Shown here one piece after another: positions 47,758-57,200 of a DNA stretch of 64,000 nt (its first letter is position 1; each line of letters opens with the position of its first letter). This stretch comes from Flavobacterium sp. H122 (lineage in GTDB: Bacteria > Bacteroidota > Bacteroidia > Flavobacteriales > Flavobacteriaceae): assembly GCF_004959765.1 (NCBI RefSeq), contig NZ_SJZD01000003.1, positions 124,001-188,000 on the forward strand. Direction: 5' to 3'. Made by a program: the position numbers and the translations under genes. The notes below the pieces were generated by a model. That model had not been told where the DNA came from. It was given only the letters and a program-made list of their open reading frames with translations, and did not search any database.

Positions 47758-48150
47758 TTACGATTTCTTTCTTTTGTCTAATAAATCACGGTTTTCAATT
47801 GGATTTTCTTTTCCTGATAGTGCATTGTCTATTTTTTCGATATAGTCAAGACTGTCATCAATGTAAAAAATCAAATTAGGAACTTTGCGGAGTTGTAATT
47901 TAACGCGTTGTGATAAATCATGTTTTATGAGCGGTGTATTTGTACGTACTGCTTCAAGAATCTCATCGGCTTTGCTTTGCGGGAATACGCTTAAATATAC
48001 TTTTGCTATTGATAAGTCGGTTGTAACGCTTACTTTGGATACAGAAATAACAAGATTTGAAATTCCGTTTTTACGTACTTCACCTTGCAAGATATCAACC
48101 AAATCCTTTTGTAAAACGTTCCCTATTTTTTTCTGTCTGTTTGTTTCCAT
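47758..48150 (-). CDS. rbfA: Ribosome-binding factor A
   Basis: Helps mature the 30S subunit and 16S rRNA 5' end. 130 residues from ATG 48150 (METNRQKKIGNVL); an in-frame start at 48165 overlaps the promoter box and is rejected. KH-like fold with ISVSKVSVTTDLSIAKVYLSVF and the C-terminal LRKVPNLIFYIDDSLDY typical of the family. Confidence 0.94.
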   Translation of the reverse strand: METNRQKKIGNVLQKDLVDILQGEVRKNGISNLVISVSKVSVTTDLSIAKVYLSVFPQSKADEILEAVRTNTPLIKHDLSQRVKLQLRKVPNLIFYIDDSLDYIEKIDNALSGKENPIENRDLLDKRKKS

Positions 48151-48154
48151 GGTG

Positions 48155-48162
48155 CAAAAATA
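48155..48162 (-). promoter_or_regulatory. -7 box (TATTTTTG) directly upstream of rbfA
   Basis: Matches TAnnTTTG, ends 4 bases before the ATG, with TTTG about 21 bases upstream. Predicts a leaderless transcript. Confidence 0.5.
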
Positions 48163-48209
48163 CAATTTTTTAGTTGGATAGCTGCAAAGTAACTAAAGTA
48201 CAAAGTTTC

Positions 48210-48217
48210 TATATTTG
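48210..48217 (+). promoter_or_regulatory. -7 box (TATATTTG) for mce
   Basis: TATATTTG ends 16 bases before the mce ATG, back to back with the rbfA promoter. Confidence 0.55.
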
Positions 48218-48233
48218 TTCAAATTTTAAAAAT

Positions 48234-48638
48234 ATGAGAAAAATTGAACATATAGGTATAGCAGTAAAAGATTTACAGGAATCAAACAGAGTTTTTGAAA
48301 AACTGTTTGGTGCACCGGCTTATAAAGAAGAAGAAGTTGCCAGTGAAGGCGTGCGTACCTCATTTTTTATGAACGGCCCCAACAAAATTGAATTGCTTGA
48401 GGCTACAAATCCGGAAAGTCCTATTGCAAAATTCCTGGAAAAGAAAGGTGAGGGTATTCATCATATTGCTTTTGATGTGGAAAATATACAGGCTGAGATA
48501 GAAAGATTGAAAAATGAAGGCTTTGTGGTTTTAAACGAAACACCGAAGAAAGGTGCTGATAATAAATTAGTTGCTTTCCTGCACCCTAAAAGCACTAATG
48601 GGGTACTGATTGAATTATGTCAAGAAATTGCAGAATAA
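48234..48638 (+). CDS. mce: Methylmalonyl-CoA epimerase
   Basis: Interconverts (S)- and (R)-methylmalonyl-CoA in the propionyl-CoA/succinyl-CoA route. 134 residues from ATG 48234; a start at 48174 would run through the promoter. Glyoxalase/VOC fold with metal ligands at KIEHIGIAV (His), GIHHIAFDV (His) and NGVLIELCQ (Glu). Confidence 0.95.
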   Translation: MRKIEHIGIAVKDLQESNRVFEKLFGAPAYKEEEVASEGVRTSFFMNGPNKIELLEATNPESPIAKFLEKKGEGIHHIAFDVENIQAEIERLKNEGFVVLNETPKKGADNKLVAFLHPKSTNGVLIELCQEIAE

Positions 48639-48683
48639 TTTTGTTATACGCAAAAAATGTACTAATATTGCAACCTCAAAACT

Positions 48684-48757
48684 GGTCCTATAGCTCAGTT
48701 GGTTAGAGCACCTGACTCATAATCAGGTGGTCCCTGGTTCGAGCCCAGGTGGGACCA
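48684..48757 (+). tRNA. tRNA with CAT anticodon (elongator Met or Ile2)
   Basis: A 74-base cloverleaf: acceptor GGTCCTA/TGGGACC, D-loop AGTTGGTTA, anticodon stem CCTGA/TCAGG with loop CTCATAA, T-arm CCTGG-TTCGAGC-CCAGG, discriminator A; no CCA encoded. CAT can be elongator Met or Ile2 (lysidine-modified); it is not the initiator because position 1 pairs. A terminator follows. Confidence 0.95.
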
Positions 48758-48768
48758 CATTAGTTTTG

Positions 48769-48800
48769 AAAAACCTCTTCAGTAATGAAGAGGTTTTTTT
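48769..48800 (+). terminator. tRNA terminator
   Basis: AAAACCTCTTC / GAAGAGGTTTT with a six-base loop and a run of seven T. Confidence 0.9.
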
Positions 48801-48860
48801 GTTTATAGATCAATGAAAAGCGATTATCTCTAGTTTTTAGAGATTTTAAAATTATCAAAA

Positions 48861-49997
48861 TTACCCAATTGCACTGCTTAACTGGAACATAGGGAGGTAC
48901 ATGGCAACTAGTAATACAGCAACAATTCCACCAACAAATAGTATTATAAAGGGTTCTAATACTGTAGTCATTATTTTAGATTGATTAATAACTTCTTGAT
49001 TATATTGTTCATTAAGTTGTTTAAAGACGTATTCGGTTTGATTGGTTTCTTCAGCTACTTTGACCAAAGATATAATTCGGTTATCAAACAAAGGATTTCC
49101 CATTAAACTAGTACTCAAATTATTTCCTTTGAGGATGTTTTGTTCGACCCCTTCTAATGCATCTTGTAACGGGATAAATTGTATCATTTTTTTCACCATC
49201 TGGATACTGTTTAACATGGGTACTTTTGCAGTTGTCAATAAAGAAACGGCTTGAGTAAATTGGGCCAAATGCACTTTAGTAATAAAAGCACCTAAAATTG
49301 GTAATTTTAAAATTATCCGATGGATTATTTTTTTATATCCCGAGTTGTCTTTTAAAAATTGGGTGATTATAATTAAGAATAGAATCACAAAAAATAAATA
49401 TCCTCCATATTGCTTCATTATTTCAGACATTTTTACAATAAATCTTGTCAATAAAGGCAGTTCCATATTGTTTTGTTTGAAAATATCTTGAAACATTGGA
49501 ACTACATAACTCAACATGAAAACTACTACTAAAAGTGCTGTTGAAATAACTATTGCCGGATAGGTGAGTGCAGAAATTATAATACGTCTTTGTTCATTTT
49601 TTCTTTCGAAAAAATTACCGAGTTCTTGACAAACTCTTGCAGTAGTACCTGTTTCTTCTCCTATTTGTAAAGAATAAAATTCATATTCGGAAAAAACATT
49701 TTGACTTTTTAAAGCCTCAGAGAAAGGACGTCCGTTAATTACATCATCTACTACTTTTTGAATTAATTCCTTATCGTAATTTTTTTTAAGAGATTCAATA
49801 ATTAAAGTCAAAGCTTCTTTGATTGTTACTCCTGCATTGAGCAAAACTCCTAATTCCTGATAAAAGGCTTGCTTTTTTTTACTTCCAAATTTTTCACCAA
49901 ATAAAACTATTTCTTTTTTAAGAATAGATTCCAGGTTGTTCTTTTCTTGACTAATTGAAGTCTTGTCTTCTTTTATATTATCTAATTTGAATGTCAT
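48861..49997 (-). CDS. GspF/PilC-like inner-membrane platform protein
   Basis: 378 residues, two T2SSF domains (about 40-165 and 245-370), each with hydrophobic segments, as in type II secretion and type IV pili. Motif ELGVLLNAGVTIKEAL and LTTAKVPMLNSIQMVKK are family-typical. It is the last gene of the pseudopilus operon and overlaps the prepilin before it by 20 bases. No GspE ATPase is adjacent. Confidence 0.9.
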   Translation of the reverse strand: MTFKLDNIKEDKTSISQEKNNLESILKKEIVLFGEKFGSKKKQAFYQELGVLLNAGVTIKEALTLIIESLKKNYDKELIQKVVDDVINGRPFSEALKSQNVFSEYEFYSLQIGEETGTTARVCQELGNFFERKNEQRRIIISALTYPAIVISTALLVVVFMLSYVVPMFQDIFKQNNMELPLLTRFIVKMSEIMKQYGGYLFFVILFLIIITQFLKDNSGYKKIIHRIILKLPILGAFITKVHLAQFTQAVSLLTTAKVPMLNSIQMVKKMIQFIPLQDALEGVEQNILKGNNLSTSLMGNPLFDNRIISLVKVAEETNQTEYVFKQLNEQYNQEVINQSKIMTTVLEPFIILFVGGIVAVLLVAMYLPMFQLSSAIG

Positions 49998-50460
49998 CTT
50001 CTTCGTTCATTTTCTGGGTTATATCATTCTTTTTAGAAACAAAAATTTTATATTTTGGTAATTCTGATTCTCCTGAAATAGCAATTGCATCAATATCACC
50101 TTCTGATACTTTTTCACCTTCGAATTGTATATGATCTATATTAAGTTTCAATTTAATAGTGTCCTTGTTTCGTAAAACAAAATCTGGTTCGAAAGCATAT
50201 TGTATAGAATCTAATTCCGATTGAAATAGTAATTGACTCTTTTTCTTGTTAAACGTTATTTGATTAAACTCATTGAAATCTTGCCATAGCCTCTGTTCAA
50301 ACAAAGATAGTTTTGTTGATTTTTCATAATTTCCACGAATTATATTTATTTGATTTTGAACCAATCTCAATACACTAAAAGCCATGCCTACCACGATGGC
50401 AGTAATTATCATCACTACCAGTAATTCTGAAAGTGTAAATGATTTTAATTTAGTTGGCAT
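49978..50460 (-). CDS. Pseudopilin, GspJ-like
   Basis: 160 residues. Prepilin signal KSFTLSELLVVMIITAIVV with the conserved Glu at +5 and one N-terminal hydrophobic helix; the mature domain is larger than a GspH/GspI, which fits GspJ. Processed by a prepilin peptidase not present here. Overlaps both neighbours. Confidence 0.8.
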   Translation of the reverse strand: MPTKLKSFTLSELLVVMIITAIVVGMAFSVLRLVQNQINIIRGNYEKSTKLSLFEQRLWQDFNEFNQITFNKKKSQLLFQSELDSIQYAFEPDFVLRNKDTIKLKLNIDHIQFEGEKVSEGDIDAIAISGESELPKYKIFVSKKNDITQKMNEEDDIQIR

Positions 50461-50785
50461 ATACTCTTTTTCGTTTTATTTCTTTATCCGTCTTAATATT
50501 TGAAGCAGTAAATAAGATATTATCGCTTTGAGGATTCTTATCTCTAGCAATTGTTATGTTCCAATCTTCAAATTCTTCATTATATGGAAGGATTATTTTA
50601 TCATTGTTAAAGGAATATTCCAACTCATTTAACCTGTATTCTAAGGAATGATTTCTTTTGGTAAATGTGTTTAGGACTAAGTTATTTAAAATTAAACTGG
50701 CTATCATAAAGATAACAACCACTAAAACAGTAGCCACCAAAGCTTCTACTAATGTAGCCGATTTAATTTTTCTTAATACATCCAT
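50450..50785 (-). CDS. Pseudopilin, GspI-like
   Basis: 111 residues. Prepilin-type N-terminus KIKSATLVEALVATVLVVVIF with Glu at +5. Short globular domain, fitting GspI. Overlaps the GspK-like gene by 13 bases and the GspJ-like gene by 11. Confidence 0.75.
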   Translation of the reverse strand: MDVLRKIKSATLVEALVATVLVVVIFMIASLILNNLVLNTFTKRNHSLEYRLNELEYSFNNDKIILPYNEEFEDWNITIARDKNPQSDNILFTASNIKTDKEIKRKRVYAN

Positions 50786-52047
50786 TTTGCAATAATTTTA
50801 GGATTATCTTCAAATAATAAACCTCCATATTTTTTTGGAATTGAATTGTTTTCAATGATTCCATTATAAATATGATTTACAAAAGTAGATCCTGCTTGGT
50901 TAGCAACAAATTCTTTAGTAAAAACTGATCCTGAAACTGTCCCTTTCAGTTCAAAACTGCCTTGACAATACACTTGTCCTTTTATTTTTGACTCCTCTTC
51001 AAGTATGATTCTTGGATTGAAATTAGATATTTTTTGATCCCTATTGAAATAACAAACCACTCCATTAATTTGTGAATTCTTATCAATCTTGATTTTATCT
51101 TCTAATTTATCCATTACAGCGATTTTAGGATTGTCCCACAAAATTAATGCGCTGGGATAATTTAATTTGCAATTTTTACCAAGTAAAATGCCTTTGTTGG
51201 CTATTGCTTGAAAAGTACCTTTAACATCATCTTCAATCACAATTTCTGGTGCAATGAGAATAATGTCTTTTATGTTTGTTGATTTAGATATAGTTATTTT
51301 TCTGGCAGATTTAACTATTATATTGCCTATGAGTTCAATATTGTTTAATATGATATCGTTGTTTGAAATAATGTATTTGGTGTTTTCTTTGAATGAATTG
51401 TGTAATTGATTATTAGGAATTGAGTTTTTTTCTTCTGCATTTATTGGTTCAAGATCATTTAAATAATTGTCAATTGTTGTAATTGACTGGGTATTTATTT
51501 CAGGTAATTTTAGATCACTTTTGCTGGATTTTCCGTAAATCAATTGGGATCCATAATAACTTTGTCCTCCTATATACCCTGGTTTTACTCCTTGTGATGG
51601 CAAAAATACATTACCTTCTATTTTTGTATTACCTACAATTGTTAAAGGATTGTAGCTTTCTGCTAAATACAATGTTGATGCCATTTCAGAATCATTAAGC
51701 CCACCTAGCAAGGCTATCCTTTTGAATGCTTTTTTACGATGAAAGGCAATTGCAGTAACTTTATTAAACATCCCCCAATTAGAAAGATTCACTTTGACTT
51801 TTCTATTATTAGCCTCTAAGTCTTCTATTTCTAGTGTGTCAAATTCAATATCATGGTGTAAGATGTAATTGATACCTGACTCTGAAAGCTGTATTATGTC
51901 GATGGTGGCCTTTGATTGCTCTTTAAAATAAGTAAAAGTATATGCATATAGAATAAGACCGCTAAGGAGTAGTGCAATAAGCACAGAAATAAAAACCGTA
52001 AACTGTAAAGCGCCTGAACGCAGTTTTTGGATTGGTTTTATCTTCAC
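50773..52047 (-). CDS. GspK-like pseudopilus tip protein with beta-helix body
   Basis: 424 residues. N-terminal RSGALQFTVFISVLIALLLSG has the Gly-Ala junction but no Glu at +5, as in GspK, which caps the pseudopilus. The rest is not GspK-like: a long series of short strands (KIEGNVFLPSQG, IIVKSARKITISKSTNIKDIILIAPEIVIEDDVKG, SKIKGQVYCQGSFELKGTVSGSV) resembling a beta-helix or bactofilin-type body. Starts with a 4-base ATGA overlap with the gene before it. Confidence 0.7.
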   Translation of the reverse strand: MKIKPIQKLRSGALQFTVFISVLIALLLSGLILYAYTFTYFKEQSKATIDIIQLSESGINYILHHDIEFDTLEIEDLEANNRKVKVNLSNWGMFNKVTAIAFHRKKAFKRIALLGGLNDSEMASTLYLAESYNPLTIVGNTKIEGNVFLPSQGVKPGYIGGQSYYGSQLIYGKSSKSDLKLPEINTQSITTIDNYLNDLEPINAEEKNSIPNNQLHNSFKENTKYIISNNDIILNNIELIGNIIVKSARKITISKSTNIKDIILIAPEIVIEDDVKGTFQAIANKGILLGKNCKLNYPSALILWDNPKIAVMDKLEDKIKIDKNSQINGVVCYFNRDQKISNFNPRIILEEESKIKGQVYCQGSFELKGTVSGSVFTKEFVANQAGSTFVNHIYNGIIENNSIPKKYGGLLFEDNPKIIAKWMY

Positions 52048-52538
52048 TCTTCAATCAATATAATTTTAGACTCGTTTTTGTATTCCATCTCTACAGATTC
52101 TCTATCTCCTTCAACAAGATAAACACCATTTTCTTTATTTGAGGCACGCATTAAAAAAGTACGGCCATCTATAATCAACATAAATACTTTGTTTTTACTT
52201 TTAGCATCAGATACTATACCTTTATATGAAATTGTTGGCCAAACTATTGATTCTATTTTATCTGGAATAGGTTTAACTGTTTTTGCAACTTTTTTAAAAA
52301 TATGATTACTATTCTTATTTATCTTGGTAACGTAAACTTTTCCAAGAAATGGATCACGATAATTTACATTAATAGTAATAGGTTCTCTTTTTTTAAACAT
52401 TAAAGGTTTTACCACTGGTTCCTGTATGGCTACATTTTCTTGATCGGACTTCGAAAAAGTAAAAAATTGATACATTACTGCCCCCCAAATTAAAATAACT
52501 AGAGGTAGCAAAATGCGTATGTTTTTTTTATTTTTCAC
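52044..52538 (-). CDS. GspC/PilP-like protein
   Basis: 164 residues. One N-terminal TM (about 8-27) and a periplasmic part with NVNYRDPFLGKVYV (the RDPF motif of PilP/GspC) and a small beta domain (WPTISYKGIVSDAKSKNKVFMLIIDGRTF). In type II systems this connects the inner-membrane platform to the secretin. One base follows between it and the lipoprotein gene upstream. Confidence 0.75.
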   Translation of the reverse strand: MKNKKNIRILLPLVILIWGAVMYQFFTFSKSDQENVAIQEPVVKPLMFKKREPITINVNYRDPFLGKVYVTKINKNSNHIFKKVAKTVKPIPDKIESIVWPTISYKGIVSDAKSKNKVFMLIIDGRTFLMRASNKENGVYLVEGDRESVEMEYKNESKIILIEE

Positions 52539-53468
52539 TTAATTTATTGTAAGACTATAGACATTGCTTTTTACACTTTGATTACCAGCTATATCAAATG
52601 ATTTCACATACCAGTAATAAGTTCCAACAGGTAAAGTAACTGAATATGGGCTTGAAGTTTGTGTTTCAGAAAATAAATTAGTTAAGGCCGCATCTTTAAA
52701 AATATAAATTTTATCTGACTCAATACTACCAGCAATAGGTGTTCTGGACCATTGAAAATTTACACTAGTATCATTAGTCACGGTAGCATTTGATGGAGCG
52801 ACTAATGTTGGTACATTTGGAGCTGTAACATCGACGATTATATTATTTGACGAAAACAGAGTGTTTTGGTTGCCATTAGTAGCTCTTACCCGCCAAGTAA
52901 AACTTCCTTCAGGAAATGTAAATGAAGTACTGGTTCCAGTTATATTTTGTGTAGTTATTATTACGTTATTGCTGTTAAAAACCTGAAATGTGTATCCTGT
53001 CGCGCCAATAACTGACTCCCAAGACAAATTTTGTGCGGTTATGTTAGTGTTAAAATTGTTTGCCGGACTACTTAGAACAACAGTGTTATCTTGAAAATTT
53101 TGATTGCTTAAGACAACAATACTTCTTGTTTGGTATGCTGTAGTTGTATTTCCGCTAATAGCTTGCACTCTCCATTCGTATGATCCTACTGGCAATTGTA
53201 CAATTTGATTTGTAACAGTAATTTCGGTATCTAAAACAATTTGGGTAGGAGAAGTAAAATTAGGTTTTGCAATTTGTAAACGGTATTTTTTAGCATACTG
53301 AACAGGTTCCCAAGTAAAGGTAATACTCGTTGAATTGAATTGCTCGTTATTTTGAGGAGCAACTAATACAACCTCTTCTTTTGAAATATCATCTTCCAAT
53401 AAAATTTCCTCGCAAGAAAAACACATCAATGAAATAATTGAAAATGCAATTAGTATAAATTTTTTCAT
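52539..53468 (-). CDS. Lipoprotein with three FN3-like domains
   Basis: 309 residues. Lipobox FSC (Cys at about 19). Three beta-sandwich units, each with a Leu-Pro-x-Gly/Glu-x-Tyr/Phe-x-W signature (LPVGSYEWRVQAISG, FPEGSFTWRVRATNG, LPVGTYYWYVKSFD), resembling FN3. Could bind a surface carbohydrate or protein. Between the pilus-type genes and the lipoprotein above, on the same strand with short gaps. Confidence 0.8.
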   Translation of the reverse strand: MKKFILIAFSIISLMCFSCEEILLEDDISKEEVVLVAPQNNEQFNSTSITFTWEPVQYAKKYRLQIAKPNFTSPTQIVLDTEITVTNQIVQLPVGSYEWRVQAISGNTTTAYQTRSIVVLSNQNFQDNTVVLSSPANNFNTNITAQNLSWESVIGATGYTFQVFNSNNVIITTQNITGTSTSFTFPEGSFTWRVRATNGNQNTLFSSNNIIVDVTAPNVPTLVAPSNATVTNDTSVNFQWSRTPIAGSIESDKIYIFKDAALTNLFSETQTSSPYSVTLPVGTYYWYVKSFDIAGNQSVKSNVYSLTIN

Positions 53469-53472
53469 CTTT

Positions 53473-54204
53473 TTACATTTTAAACAAACTTTCTTCTTTT
53501 TTAGCTTCTTTCACTTTAGAGAAAGTTTTCCCTTTGCATGAACTGGATTTAGAAATCATATCAGCAATATACCATTTCCCTCTTGGCGTTTGTGACCAAC
53601 AAAGCGTATTGGTTTGATAACCGATGATAGTTTTTGAAAACATGTCAATTGATTCCGTTTTTTTGCCTTGTTTGTATAAGCCAATTGTGTATTTTTTATC
53701 TTGATTGTTGACTAAATAAAAAGCATCGGCTTGTTTAATTTTACTTAAGTCATCATCATTAACATATATGGCAATGCTATAAATAACAGTAAGGTTTTGT
53801 AAATCTTCAATTAAAGTGAATAAAGACTTATTGTGTTCAGCATTTAACTCATTAACATAACCTAATTTATCTTCTATGTGGATAAGAACCAATTCAGGCT
53901 TTGTAGGTATACTATCTACGTAATTTAATTTGTTTAGACCTTGATTGTACTTATTTTTTAATTTATACGCCTTGGCTGTTTTTTTTGTAAAAGGAACGAT
54001 ATCAACATTTAATTTGATTTTGTTTTCTAAAACAGGTAACGATTTAATTTCAAAAGTATTTTCTAAGTTTAATTTTGAAGAAGCATTACCCAAACTACCC
54101 AATTCAATGGCATTATCAGATACTTTGTAAGTTTCATTTTTTATTTTAACTGTTTGACAAGCTACAATAGATAAAAACAGTAACGTTATAAGAAATTTGT
54201 TCAT
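53473..54204 (-). CDS. Lipoprotein of unknown function
   Basis: 243 residues. Lipobox SIVAC (Cys at 16). Mixed strands and a Lys-rich C-terminus; the middle has VDIVPFTKKTAKAYKLKNKYNQG. No family recognised. Second gene of the block, four bases upstream of the FN3-like lipoprotein gene. Confidence 0.7.
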   Translation of the reverse strand: MNKFLITLLFLSIVACQTVKIKNETYKVSDNAIELGSLGNASSKLNLENTFEIKSLPVLENKIKLNVDIVPFTKKTAKAYKLKNKYNQGLNKLNYVDSIPTKPELVLIHIEDKLGYVNELNAEHNKSLFTLIEDLQNLTVIYSIAIYVNDDDLSKIKQADAFYLVNNQDKKYTIGLYKQGKKTESIDMFSKTIIGYQTNTLCWSQTPRGKWYIADMISKSSSCKGKTFSKVKEAKKEESLFKM

Positions 54205-54272
54205 TTATAAAAATTTGGGTAAAAATACATAATTCAAAGACATACTACAAATTGGTAAATTCCCATTTTAAA

Positions 54273-57200
54273 TTATCTTTTCAAGCTAAAATGTCCTCTG
54301 TATTCTTTACCATTTTCTCTTTTCACAACAAACCAATAATCATTTGACGGTAATGGCTGATTCAAATAAATTCCGTCCCATCCTTCAGAATTGCTTTTTA
54401 ATTCTTTTAAAAACTTTCCAAATCGATCAAAAATAGATATTGTTAAATTAGGTTCGTTTTCAGAAAAATCTATTTTCCATTTGTCATTGTAGCCATCGTT
54501 ATTAGGTGTAAAATATTTAGGATAACTTAAAAGGTATACTTCTTTAGCTACTATGCCACAACCTTTTTTATCTTTCACAAATATTGTATAATTTCCTGCT
54601 GCTAAATTGCTGAAAAAATGACTGTCTTGATAATCAATACCATCAATTGAATATTCATACTCCCCATCACCAGTAACTATAACATCAATCGAATTATTAT
54701 TCTCATTCCAGTCTTTAATTACTACATCTTGAATAGTTGCAATATTTGAATTGTAAACATTAAAAGAATGTTTCTTATCACAAATATCCAACCCATATTT
54801 TTTTGTTACCGTTAGAGAATATTGACCATCTTGAGTTAGAATTACTTGATTCGAAGTTTCTCCAGTTGACCATAAATAACTGTCAAAACCTGTTGGAGCG
54901 GTTATTGTAATTGTACTTCCTTGACAAATAGAATAAATATCACTCATATTTAATACAGGATTTTGATGCGTAATTATATGGAAACTTGTAGTAGTATAGC
55001 AACTTTTATTTAATTTATTCTCTACTCGAACATAAATTGTTTGATCTGATGATGTGCTGGTATAATTTACCGGTAAATTATTACTACCTGCATTAGCATC
55101 TGATAGTGAATTATGATATGTGATGACAAAATCAATTGCTGATTGATTTCCTAAAAGATTTGATTCCTCATCATTCAGAATAAAACTGCTGGTTAGACCA
55201 TCACTACATTGTACTTTATTATTAATTTGGTTAGCAACAGGTAATTTGTTTACCAATAATTCAAAAGTTCCCAATTGATAACAATTTGTATTGTCTTTAT
55301 TATCTACACGTACATAAATTGTTTGGGGATTTGATACGTTTTGATAATATTGAGGTAAAGCATTAATTCCTGACTGGGCATCTGTTTGAGAGAAATAATA
55401 ATTCACTGTAAAGTCATTTGCATTTTGGCCTCCTAAAACAATGTAGTTATAAGAATACAAATCAAAAGTATTTTTCCCATCATTGGTTACATCATCACAA
55501 GCCATTTGTCTGGAAATGGTATTGTATTTTGGCAGGATATTTACAACCAACTTGAAACTTCCTACCGCAAAACAGTTAGGGTTAGATTTGACATAAATTC
55601 TATAGTAGATCGTTTGGTTTTGGATAGAATTATTAACAGGAGTAGTTATGGTATTTAAACTACTTACAGCTTCTGTTTGTGTATAATGATAACTAACTCC
55701 AAAAGTAGCGCTAGATTGTCCATTAAGTACTTCAGCGTTTTTAGTATTCAAATCAAATGAAGCTTTACCATCATTTGAAGCATCATCACATTGTTTGAAG
55801 TCGGTTACTTGTGACAAAGTAGGACTTTGGATTACCTTGATGTCAAAATTAGTTACTGCAAAACAATTTGGATTAGAAATGTTTTCAATTCTAACATAAA
55901 GTGTTTCCTGTGGTAATGAATTTGAGTATTGTAATGGTAGTGAATTCGTTTTTGTATTAGCTTCATTTAGTGTTTTGTGATAGGAAATTGCAAAATCAGT
56001 AGCTGATTGATTGCCTAATACTTCCGTATTTTTCGATGCCAAATCAAATTGCTCTATCCCGTTGTATGGAGCCGATTCACAAATTACATACTCTGTAGGT
56101 TGGTTAGCCATTGGCTGTTTAAATAATCCTATGGTAAAACTAGCTGTTTCAAAACAATTGGGATTTTGAATATTATAAATCCTTGCATAAATTGTTTTTA
56201 TAGCATAATTAGTTTGTATGGAAGTAATAGCATTACTGTTAGCTATTGCATCAGTTTGGGAAACATAATAGCTAATACCAAATTGAGTAGCTGATTGCCC
56301 ATTACGTATTTCAGTATCTTTTTGGGATAGCATATAATTTTCAACTCCGTCATTTGTTACATTATCACAAAGTTTTACGTTAGAGATAACGCTTATAGAG
56401 GGCTTTGTAAATACCTTTAAATTTACAGCTGTAGTAGCGTAACAACTTGGATTGGAATTATTCTCTACTCTTGCATAAAGCGTTTCTTGAGGTTGTGTAT
56501 TAGTATAATTTAAGGGTAATGCACTAATGTCGTTAGTCGCGTCAGTAAGATTGGTATGATAGGTTATTGTGTAATTAGCCGGGTTTTGACCATTTAAAAT
56601 TTGTGTGTTTAAAGTTGACAAATCAAAAACGTCTATGCCATCATGTGGCGCATTTTCACAAATGGTGTAATCAGCAGGTGTTGCTGAAATGGTTTCTTTA
56701 GTGTAATTTAAATCGAAATTAGTAATTGCATAACATGTTGGATTTCCAAGGGCATATACTTTTGCATATATTGTTCTAGTCCCAAAATTCAAACTATAAT
56801 TAGTAGCATTTAATTCATAAAATCCATTTACGGCGTCTTCATAAGAGCCAAAATATTTAACACCAAATTCAGATGTAGATTGTGTACCTAAAACTATAGA
56901 GTTAAATTGTGTTAAATCATAATAGATGCTAGTAGAACCACAAAGATTTTGATCAGATATTGGATTTGCAATAATTGGTTGTGATACAATTTTAATCAGT
57001 TTCTGTTTTGTAATTGTTTTAGAACTTAGGGTTATTGTTGCTGTAACCAAATAATCTCCAATAGCCTGATAATCGTGTGTAACTGATAACCCTGACATAG
57101 TAGGAGAGCCATCACCAAAATCCCAGCTCACATTTAGTACATTATCTGGATTTTCAAGTGTTAACTTAGTAGTAGAACCTGTACAGTATTTTTGACTAGT

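Noticed and set aside
48684..48860. tRNA as integration site for the pseudopilus block
   Set aside because: No direct repeat of the tRNA 3' end and no integrase gene were seen in the window.
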